A DNA stretch of 23,559 nt from Geminicoccus sp035556675 (GTDB taxonomy: Bacteria; Pseudomonadota; Alphaproteobacteria; Geminicoccales; Geminicoccaceae): NCBI RefSeq assembly GCF_035556675.1, contig NZ_DATMFZ010000256.1:1-23559 (forward strand), in the 5' to 3' direction. This document shows, one piece after another, positions 1 to 6,232 of this stretch. Below the pieces are notes generated by a model. That model was not told where the DNA came from and searched no databases. It was given only the letters and a program-made list of their open reading frames with translations. Position numbers and translations under genes: made by a program. The stretch's first letter is position 1. The number at the start of each line of letters is the position of its first letter.

Positions 1-167
1 CGCGCACAGTTACGGGGGTAGCCAGGGCTCGCGATCGGCCGCTGCTTCGGCCAATGCTCCCTGTTCCCTCTTGCCTCCCCTTCCGGGGAACCGTCGGCGG
101 GCCGGACGATAGGCAGAGGTAGCGGGTTCAGCAACATCGAACAGCCGAAGGGCGGCGGGCGGCGCGC
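1..167. other. Non-coding left edge downstream of tupA
   Basis: No convincing gene is seen here. It lies downstream of the tupA stop. Two small hairpins are visible: GGCCG/CGGCC at 37-52 and TCCCC/GGGGA around a four-base loop at 76-89. Neither is followed by a T-run on either strand, so neither is a convincing intrinsic terminator. Confidence 0.5.
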
Positions 168-1004
168 TCACTGCGAGGTCTGGTCTGCCCCCGCGTTCGG
201 GAAGAACAGCTGCTGGCCGTCGATCTGGTAGTCGCCGATCGCCTGCTGCCCCTCGTCCGAGACCAGCCAGTCGATGAAGGTCTGGCCTTCGGCCGCCTTC
301 ACGTTCGGGTGCTTCTCGGGGTTCACCAGCATGACGCCGTACTGGTTGAACAGACGCTGGTCGCCCTCGACCAGGATCGCGAGCTCACCCCGGTTCTTGA
401 AGGACAGCCAGGTGCCGCGGTCGGACAGGACATAGGCATTGGCGGCCGAGGCCATGTTGAGGGCCGGGCCCATGCCTTGGCCGATCTCCCGGTACCAGTC
501 GCCGCCGGCATCCGTTACGTCGATGCCGGCCGCCTGCCAGTAGCGCAGCTCGGCGGCATGGGTGCCCGAGCGGTCGCCGCGGGAGATGAAGGGCTGCTCT
601 GCCGCCGCGATCCGCTGCAGGGCCTGGAGGATGTCGCTGCCGGCGGCCTCGGCCGGGTCGCTCTTCGGGCCGGCGATGACGAAGTCGTTGTACATGACCT
701 CCACCCGGTTCACGCCATGCCCCTCGGCGACGAATTTCTCTTCCGCCGCCCGGTCGTGGACGAACACCACGTCGGCATCGCCACGCCGGCCGACGTCGAG
801 CGCCTGGCCGGTGCCGAGGGCCACCACCTTGACCTCGATGCCGGTCTTCTCGGTGAACCGCGGCAGGAGATGGCCGAACAGGCCGGACTGCTCGGTGGAG
901 GTCGTGGACGCGACGGTGATCGACGATTCGGCCTGGGCCAGGGCCGGCGCCATCCCCAGGAGGACGATGCCCAGCGTCAGGAGGCTGCGGCGAAGGACTG
1001 CCAT
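168..1004 (-). CDS. tupA: Tungstate ABC transporter, substrate-binding protein TupA
   Basis: Periplasmic receptor (278 aa) that would capture tungstate and deliver it to TupBC. Residues 1-25 form a Sec signal peptide (basic MAVLRRS start, hydrophobic core, AQA cleavage site). The TupA family hallmarks follow: STTST at 33-37, LGTGQAL at 63-69, MYNDFVI at 104-110, and SRGDRSGTH at 141-149. These favour TupA over the molybdate receptor ModA. The chosen ATG is the one directly before the signal peptide; the frame stays open far upstream, but that stretch is antisense-like residue noise overlapping tupC. The gene overlaps the 3' end of tupC by 28 bp and is the last gene of the transporter operon, an uncommon position for the receptor. 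Tungstate rather than molybdate specificity is inferred from family motifs; the W-dependent formate dehydrogenase downstream agrees with it. Confidence 0.93.
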   Translation of the reverse strand: MAVLRRSLLTLGIVLLGMAPALAQAESSITVASTTSTEQSGLFGHLLPRFTEKTGIEVKVVALGTGQALDVGRRGDADVVFVHDRAAEEKFVAEGHGVNRVEVMYNDFVIAGPKSDPAEAAGSDILQALQRIAAAEQPFISRGDRSGTHAAELRYWQAAGIDVTDAGGDWYREIGQGMGPALNMASAANAYVLSDRGTWLSFKNRGELAILVEGDQRLFNQYGVMLVNPEKHPNVKAAEGQTFIDWLVSDEGQQAIGDYQIDGQQLFFPNAGADQTSQ

Positions 1005-1708
1005 GGCATTTCCGCTTTCAGGAAGGCCCGGGCCTCGGGAGTCCTGGGCATGGTGAGGATCTGGTTGGTGGCGCCGTGCTCGACGATGCGGCCCTGGCAG
1101 AGCACCAGCACGTCGCGGGCAAGCCGGGCGACCTGGCCGATATTGTGCGACACCAGCACGATCTTGGTGCCCGCCTCGGCCATGGAACCGATCAGGCATT
1201 CGATCGCCTCGGTGGCGCCGGGGTCGAGGCTCGCGGTGGGCTCGTCCAGCAGCAGGAGCTCGGGCTCGGTCACCCAGGCCCGGGCCAGCGCCAGCCGCTG
1301 CTGCTCGCCGCCCGACAGCTTCTGCGCCGGGTCCCCCGCCCGGTCCGCCAGCCCCACCCGTGCCAGGGCGGTGGCGACGCGGCGGTCCGCCTCGGCCCGG
1401 GGCAGGCGGAGCGGGACGAGCGCCAGGGCGATGTTGCGCGCCACACTCGCCCGGATGAGGCCCGGCCGCTGGAAGACGAAGCTGCGCCGGATGCTCCTGG
1501 GCGGGCGCGGGCCGAACCGGACCGTGCCACTGTCCGGCTGCAGGAGGCCGTCGATCATGCGCAGGGTGACGCTCTTGCCGGCGCCATTCGGGCCGATGAT
1601 GGCGGTGATGCCGGGCAGGGTGATGGTCGCGTCGAGCCCGGCCAGTACGGTCCGGCCGTTCGGGCGAAAGCACAGGGCCCGCAGGACGATCTGCAGCCCG
1701 GTCGTCAT
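977..1708 (-). CDS. tupC: Tungstate ABC transporter, ATP-binding protein TupC
   Basis: Cytoplasmic ATPase (243 aa) that powers tungstate uptake. All nucleotide-binding motifs are present in order: Walker A GPNGAGKS at 39-46, Q-loop glutamine at 80, signature LSGGEQQ at 131-137, Walker B LLLLDEP at 151-157 and the switch histidine in VSHN at 187-189. The length is normal for a single-domain importer ATPase with no C-terminal TOBE domain, unlike ModC, which carries a molybdate-binding TOBE extension. It starts 10 nt after the tupB stop and its end overlaps tupA, so the three genes are very likely cotranscribed. The name rests on this context; the ATPase assignment itself is certain. Confidence 0.92.
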   Translation of the reverse strand: MTTGLQIVLRALCFRPNGRTVLAGLDATITLPGITAIIGPNGAGKSVTLRMIDGLLQPDSGTVRFGPRPPRSIRRSFVFQRPGLIRASVARNIALALVPLRLPRAEADRRVATALARVGLADRAGDPAQKLSGGEQQRLALARAWVTEPELLLLDEPTASLDPGATEAIECLIGSMAEAGTKIVLVSHNIGQVARLARDVLVLCQGRIVEHGATNQILTMPRTPEARAFLKAEMPWQSFAAAS

Positions 1709-1718
1709 GGGCCGGCCG

Positions 1719-2414
1719 TCACGGATAGAGCCGCATGGTGTAGGCGCGCATCGCGGAGGCCGTCGCGTTGACCGCCAGCACGATGGCGATCAGCAGGATG
1801 CCCAGGGCGATGGCGAACGGCAGGTCGCCCTTCTGGGTTTCCAGCGAGATCGCCGTGGTCATGGTGCGGGTGTAGCCGTCGATATTGCCGCCCACGACCA
1901 GCACTGCACCAACCTCTGAGATGGCGCGGCCGAAGGCGGCCAGCACTGCCACCACCAGCGAGAAGCGCAGGTGGAAGACCAGCACCCGGATGCGCTGCCA
2001 GACATCGAGCCGCAGCGAGCGGAGCTGCTCGTCGAGCTCGCGATGGGCATCCTCCACGATCTGGCGGGTGAGCGCCGCCAGCAGCGGGATCGCCAGCACC
2101 GTCTGTGCCAGGATCATGGCGCCTGGGCTGAACAGCAGGCCGAGAGCGCCCAGCGGGCCGGAGCGCGACAGGAGAAGATAGACGATCAGTCCGACCAGCA
2201 CCGGCGGCAGGCCCATGAAGGCGTTGACCACCGCCACCACCACTGTCCGCCCCGGGAAGATGACGATCGCGAGCAGGGCGCCCAGCGGGATGGCGACGAG
2301 CGAGCCCAGCAGCACCGCCGATAAGCTCACGCGCAGCGACAGCCACGCGATGGCCATGACGTCATGGTCCAGCGCGCCGAGCATGGAGAAGGCGTCGCCG
2401 AGGCTTTGCAACAT
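1719..2414 (-). CDS. tupB: Tungstate ABC transporter, permease TupB
   Basis: Inner-membrane permease (231 aa) with about five hydrophobic helices. Strong segments include the one beginning SLSAVLLGSLVAIPLG and the C-terminal one with ALGILLIAIVLAV. The cytoplasmic ATPase-contact loop typical of ABC importers appears as the stretch around AISEVGAVLVVGGNI, close to the TupB/ModB form. The frame is open for a further 240 codons upstream of the chosen ATG, but that part lies antisense to the regulator gene. The ATG at 2414 gives the normal family length and places the promoter in the 55-bp gap facing the regulator. It is the first gene of a tupB-tupC-tupA operon. Confidence 0.92.
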   Translation of the reverse strand: MLQSLGDAFSMLGALDHDVMAIAWLSLRVSLSAVLLGSLVAIPLGALLAIVIFPGRTVVVAVVNAFMGLPPVLVGLIVYLLLSRSGPLGALGLLFSPGAMILAQTVLAIPLLAALTRQIVEDAHRELDEQLRSLRLDVWQRIRVLVFHLRFSLVVAVLAAFGRAISEVGAVLVVGGNIDGYTRTMTTAISLETQKGDLPFAIALGILLIAIVLAVNATASAMRAYTMRLYP

Positions 2415-2469
2415 GGTGCGGGCAGATGATAGCGAGATGACTGCCACTTCAATATGAAAGCAGTTGCAT
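2415..2469. promoter_or_regulatory. Divergent promoter/operator between tupB and the ModE-type regulator
   Basis: The 55-bp gap holds a short perfect inverted repeat, TTCA-ATA-TGAA, at 2448-2458. A second inverted pair, TGCAAC at 2407-2412 and GTTGCA at 2463-2468, straddles the gap and sits at the two gene starts. For tupB, TTGAAG (2447-2452 read on minus) and TATCAT (2426-2431) could be -35 and -10 elements, though their 15-bp spacing is short. The 11-bp palindrome overlaps that -35. For the regulator, TTGCAA at 2406-2411 with GATAGC at 2428-2433 is possible. A regulator divergent from the transporter it controls commonly binds such a gap; which repeat is the operator is inference. Confidence 0.5.
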
Positions 2470-3480
2470 ATGCGCGTGGCCCTGACGCTGGCGGGACGGA
2501 TCGAGCTGGACGGGCGGCAGATCGGCCTCGGGCCGACCATGGCGCTGCTGGACGCGATCGCCACCGACCGGTCGGTGCGGGGTGCTGCCTTGCGGCTGGG
2601 CCTGTCGTACCGCTCGGCCTGGGGGCGGCTGGCGGAACTGGAAGCAGCACTCGGGCAGCCGGTCGCGGTGAAGACCAAGGGGCATGGCAGCATGCTCACC
2701 CCGCTGGGCACCGCACTGCGCGATGCGCTGGCGGCCGCGTTCAGCCGGTCGGCGGCACTGCTAGCGGAGGAGGAGCGGGCACTGCAGCTCCGGCTGGCCG
2801 CACTGACGGGAGAGCGGCGACCAGCTGTGCGGCTGGCAGTGAGCCATGATCCGCTGCTGCTGGACGTTCTGGCGGAGCTGGACGGGGTCGAGGTAACGGT
2901 GGCCGGCAGCCTGGAAGCCGCGCGCCGGCTCCTGGCCGGCAGCGTCGATGCCGCGGGCTTCCATGGTGGCGGAGCGGAACTGCCGGAGACCGGGCCGCTG
3001 GCGCAGCTCTGCTCCGGGCAGACGCTCTCCGTCATCCCGCTGTTCCGGCGGGAGCAGGGGCTGATCCTGGCCGCTGGCAACCCGTTTTGCATCCGGACCA
3101 TCGGTGATCTGGCAGGGACCGGGCTGCGCTTCGTCAACCGCCAGAAGGATTCGGGTACGCGCCTGTGGCTGGACCGCCTGCTGGCCCAGGCTGGCGTGCC
3201 ATCCGCGGCGATCCGGGGCTATGAGGTGGAGGAGTTCACCCATCAGGCGGTGGCGGCCCTGGTCGCCTCCGGTGCGGCCGATGCCGGCATGGGGGCCAGG
3301 GCCAGTGCCGGGCGGTTCGGCCTGGACTTCCTGCCGCTCGGCGAGGAAACCTATTTCCTGGCTGTCCACCGGTCGGTTCCAGCACCGCTGGTGAGGCAGA
3401 TCACGCAAGCGGCCCGGGAGCGGTCGCAGCACAGCCTGGGCTATGCGCCTGCCGAGGGGCAGGCCGGACGGAGCCGATGA
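2470..3480 (+). CDS. ModE-type DNA-binding regulator with PBP-like oxyanion sensor domain
   Basis: Probable transcription regulator (336 aa) of tungstate/molybdate genes. The N-terminal ~100 residues are a ModE/LysR-like winged helix-turn-helix; LGLSYRSAWGRLAELE matches the ModE recognition region (GLSYKSAW in E. coli ModE). From about residue 115 the protein is a periplasmic-binding-protein-like domain without a signal peptide, with the motif FVNRQKDSGTR typical of the cytosolic PBP-like family (PF12727 type). ModE's usual TOBE (Mop) ligand domains are absent, so the ligand would be sensed by the PBP-like part. The ATG at 2470 is preferred; a TTG two codons upstream (2464) would add only two residues. 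The stop overlaps the fdhD start (ATGA), which indicates translational coupling. It is divergent from tupBCA, its likely target. Confidence 0.85.
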   Translation: MRVALTLAGRIELDGRQIGLGPTMALLDAIATDRSVRGAALRLGLSYRSAWGRLAELEAALGQPVAVKTKGHGSMLTPLGTALRDALAAAFSRSAALLAEEERALQLRLAALTGERRPAVRLAVSHDPLLLDVLAELDGVEVTVAGSLEAARRLLAGSVDAAGFHGGGAELPETGPLAQLCSGQTLSVIPLFRREQGLILAAGNPFCIRTIGDLAGTGLRFVNRQKDSGTRLWLDRLLAQAGVPSAAIRGYEVEEFTHQAVAALVASGAADAGMGARASAGRFGLDFLPLGEETYFLAVHRSVPAPLVRQITQAARERSQHSLGYAPAEGQAGRSR

Positions 3481-4358
3481 TCAAGGACGATCCCGATCTG
3501 CTGGTCCGCCCCGACCCTGCAAACCGGCGGCTGACCCAAGAAGTCGTCGGGGTGAACGAGCGTGGCGAACGGGTGGATGCCAGGGTGCCGGTCGAGCGGG
3601 CGCTGACGCTCTACCTGAACGCCCAGGAGATCGTCACGATGATGACGATCAACGACTATCCGGAATATCTGGCGCTGGGCTACCTGCTCAACCAGAACAT
3701 GCTGAAGCCCGCCGACCGGGTGACCGCGGTGGACTATGACGAGGACCTGGAGGTCGTGGTCGTGCGCACCGAGGCGCAGACCAATTTCGAGGACAAGCTG
3801 CGCAAGCGCACCCAGACCAGCGGCTGCGCCCAGGGCACCGCGTTCGGCGACCTGATGGAGGCGCTGGACGCGATCGAGCTGCCGAAGACCCGGCTGCGGA
3901 CCTCCTGGCTCTACCGGCTGACCCACGCGATCAACACCACGCCTTCGCTCTACCTGGAGGCCGGCGCCATCCATGGCTGTGTGCTGGCGAGAGAGGACCG
4001 GCCGCTGGTCTACATGGAGGATGTCGGCCGGCACAACGCGGTGGACAAGATCGCCGGCTGGATGTTCCGGCACGGCCAAAGCGGGGCGGACAAGATCTTC
4101 TACACGACCGGCCGGCTGACCTCGGAGATGGTGATCAAGACCGTGCGCATGGGCATCCCGATTCTGGTCTCGCGCTCCGGCTTCACTGCCTGGGGGGTGG
4201 AATTGGCGCGGCGCACCGGCCTGACCCTGATCGGCCGGGCGCGGGGCAAGCGCTTCCTGGCGCTCTCGGGCGAGGACCGGATCCTGTTCGACCAGGACCT
4301 GGCCTATGTCGAGGGCCTCTCGGCCAAGGGCCGGCGCGGGGAGGGCGGCGATGACTGA
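3477..4358 (+). CDS. fdhD: FdhD, sulfurtransferase/chaperone for formate dehydrogenase
   Basis: FdhD (293 aa) carries sulfur from a cysteine desulfurase to the molybdenum or tungsten cofactor of formate dehydrogenase, which needs a terminal sulfido ligand. Family motifs visible here are YLALGYLL (around 64-71), MEDVGRHNAVDK, TGRLTSEMVIKT and the SRSGFTAWGVELA segment. E. coli FdhD has a CxxC pair on its flexible loop; here the loop reads TSGCAQG with one cysteine only, C117, at the place of the second. The gene begins within the regulator stop codon (ATGA) and ends 8 bp inside mobA, so regulator-fdhD-mobA look like one transcript. The single cysteine could mean a different persulfide relay, perhaps with the TusA-like protein at 9413. 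Confidence 0.93.
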   Translation: MIKDDPDLLVRPDPANRRLTQEVVGVNERGERVDARVPVERALTLYLNAQEIVTMMTINDYPEYLALGYLLNQNMLKPADRVTAVDYDEDLEVVVVRTEAQTNFEDKLRKRTQTSGCAQGTAFGDLMEALDAIELPKTRLRTSWLYRLTHAINTTPSLYLEAGAIHGCVLAREDRPLVYMEDVGRHNAVDKIAGWMFRHGQSGADKIFYTTGRLTSEMVIKTVRMGIPILVSRSGFTAWGVELARRTGLTLIGRARGKRFLALSGEDRILFDQDLAYVEGLSAKGRRGEGGDD

Positions 4359-4989
4359 TGCCGGCACACCTCCGACCCTGGGCGTCATCCTGGCCGGCGG
4401 CTTGGCCCGGCGCATGGGCGGCGGCGACAAGCCGCTGGCGCTGCTGGGCGGCCGGCCGCTGCTGGACCATGTCATCGAGCGGCTGCGGCCGCAGTGCCAG
4501 GAGCTGATCCTGAACGCGAATGGCGACCCGGCGCGGTTCGCCGCGACCGGCCTGCCGGTGGTGCCGGACGATCTGCCGGGCTTCCCGGGACCGCTCGCGG
4601 GGATCCTGGCAGCCCTGGACTGGGCCGCCGAGAAGCGGCCGGACATTGATTGGATCGTCAGCGTTGCCGGCGATTCGCCCTTCCTGCCGGCGGACTATGT
4701 GCAGCGGCTGCATGTGGCCCGCAGCTCGGCCGGAACGCCGCTCGCCTGTGCCCGCACCGATGGGCGGACCCATCCCGTGAACGGGCTGTGGCCGGTGGCG
4801 CTGCGCCATGATCTGCGCCGGGCGCTGGTCGAGGAAGACATGCGCAAGATCGATCGCTGGACGGCACGCCATGGCGTGACCCCTGCGGACTGGCCGAGCG
4901 AGCCGGTCGACCCGTTCTTCAACGTCAACACGCCGGACGAGCTCGCGGCGGCGGAGCGGCTGCTCAATGGTCAGGACAGGACCCCGTAG
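4351..4989 (+). CDS. mobA: Molybdenum cofactor guanylyltransferase MobA
   Basis: MobA (212 aa) transfers GMP from GTP to the metal-bound molybdopterin to make (bis-)MGD, the cofactor form used by formate dehydrogenases. The nucleotide-binding signature LAGGLARRMGGGDK lies at 14-27. The conserved segments PVVPDDLPGFPGPLAGILAA, VAGDSPFLP and FFNVNTPDEL are all present. The ATG at 4351 gives an N-terminus of normal length; the frame is open 15 codons further up, inside fdhD, but the start used here has a purine-rich GGGAGGGCGG site just before it. It overlaps fdhD by 8 bp and, at the other end, runs 19 bp into the convergent moeA gene. Confidence 0.94.
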   Translation: MTDAGTPPTLGVILAGGLARRMGGGDKPLALLGGRPLLDHVIERLRPQCQELILNANGDPARFAATGLPVVPDDLPGFPGPLAGILAALDWAAEKRPDIDWIVSVAGDSPFLPADYVQRLHVARSSAGTPLACARTDGRTHPVNGLWPVALRHDLRRALVEEDMRKIDRWTARHGVTPADWPSEPVDPFFNVNTPDELAAAERLLNGQDRTP

Positions 4990-6221
4990 GGCAGGAAGCC
5001 GATGCGGTCGCCCGGTGCCACCGCGGTGATCTCCTCCGGCAGGACCACCAGGCCATCGGTCGCCGTGAGCGAGGTGACCACGCCGGCACCGTCCTGCGGA
5101 TGCTTCAGCGCCAGGACCGCGCCGTCCTGTTCGGCCAGGCGCACCCGTACGAATTCCCGCCGGCCAGCTTTCTTCCGGTGGCCGAACCCGCAGGTCACCG
5201 GGGCCGGCAGCGGCGGCAGGTAGCTCTCGCCGCCGAGCTGCGCGATCAGCGGGCGGGCCAGGAAGCTGAAGGTCACGAAGGCCGCCACCGGGTTGCCGGG
5301 CAGGCCGATGAACGGCGTCCCCTGCACGACCCCCATGGCGACCGGCCGGCCCGGCTTGATGCCGACGCGCCAGAAGGCGAGCGAGCCATCCTGCTCGACC
5401 GCGGCCTTCACATGGTCCTCGTCGCCGGCGGACACGCCGCCCGAGGTCAGGAGCAGGTCATGCCCGCCTGCCGCTCCGGCCAGAGCATGGCCCACCGCCT
5501 GCCGGGCATCCGGCAGGATGCCCAGATCGGTGACGATGCAGCCGGCGCGGCGGAGCAGGGCGCCCAGCATGAAGCGGTTGGCGTCGTAGAGCCTGGCCGG
5601 GGTCAGAGGCTGGCCCGGCGCCACGACCTCATTGCCGGTGGAGAACAGCGCCACGCGCAGCCTCTGCCGGACCCGGACGGCGGGAATTCCCAGCGCTGCC
5701 AGCAGCCCCACCTCCCGGGCGCTCAGCCGCCGCCCGGCGGGCAGGGCGTTCCCGCCTTTCGGCAGGTCCTCGCCGGCCAGCCGCCGGTTGGCGCCGCGCT
5801 CCAGTCCCTGGGGCAGGCTGGCCAGGCCATCCTCGACCCGGACATCCTCCTGCATGAAGACCGTGTCGGCACCGGTCGGCAACGGCGCCCCGGTGAAGAT
5901 GCGCACCGCTTGGCCCGTGGTCGCCAGCCCCTCGGGCGCAGCACCGGCGGCGACCCGTCCGGCGATCGGCAAGCGGCTGTCGCCCCCGGCGCTCAGGTCG
6001 TCATGGCGCACCGCGTAGCCGTCGACCGCGGAGTTGTCGAACGGCGGCAGGTCGACCGTGGCGATGACGTCCTCGGCCAGGACCCGCCCGTCGGCTTCCT
6101 CCAGCGGGACCAGCTCCGTGCCGGCCACGGGCGCCACCCGCTGGGCCATCAGCCGCACCGCGTCTTCCAGGCGCATCAGCTCACCACCGAAGGCGAAGCA
6201 GTCGTTGGTGAGCTGTGCCAT
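4971..6221 (-). CDS. moeA: Molybdopterin molybdenumtransferase MoeA
   Basis: MoeA (416 aa) inserts molybdate or tungstate into adenylated molybdopterin. Full family architecture is seen: domain I/II motif VDLPPFDNSAVDGYAV at 56-71, with the expected catalytic aspartate of DGYAV at residue 67; ALFSTGNEV; TSGGVSAGDEDHV; and LPGNPVAA, the molybdopterin-binding MoCF motifs; then the C-terminal beta-barrel domain IV. This is the only copy of the three MoeA-related genes here with the canonical sequence at every motif. The ATG at 6221 is 11 nt after the stop of the upstream MoeA fusion gene, so they are cotranscribed. The 3' end overlaps convergent mobA by 19 bp. Confidence 0.93.
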   Translation of the reverse strand: MAQLTNDCFAFGGELMRLEDAVRLMAQRVAPVAGTELVPLEEADGRVLAEDVIATVDLPPFDNSAVDGYAVRHDDLSAGGDSRLPIAGRVAAGAAPEGLATTGQAVRIFTGAPLPTGADTVFMQEDVRVEDGLASLPQGLERGANRRLAGEDLPKGGNALPAGRRLSAREVGLLAALGIPAVRVRQRLRVALFSTGNEVVAPGQPLTPARLYDANRFMLGALLRRAGCIVTDLGILPDARQAVGHALAGAAGGHDLLLTSGGVSAGDEDHVKAAVEQDGSLAFWRVGIKPGRPVAMGVVQGTPFIGLPGNPVAAFVTFSFLARPLIAQLGGESYLPPLPAPVTCGFGHRKKAGRREFVRVRLAEQDGAVLALKHPQDGAGVVTSLTATDGLVVLPEEITAVAPGDRIGFLPYGVLS

Positions 6222-6232
6222 CGTCGCTCCCG

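Noticed and set aside
37..89. Intrinsic terminator after tupA.
   Set aside because: The stems are only 5 bp and no T-run follows on either strand.
309..1919. A long plus-strand frame across tupA, tupC and tupB.
   Set aside because: It is antisense to three recognised transporter genes and shows no recognisable motif.
2415..3137. Upstream extension of the tupB frame by about 240 codons.
   Set aside because: The extension is Ser/Arg/Ala-rich noise antisense to the regulator; the ATG at 2414 gives normal TupB length.
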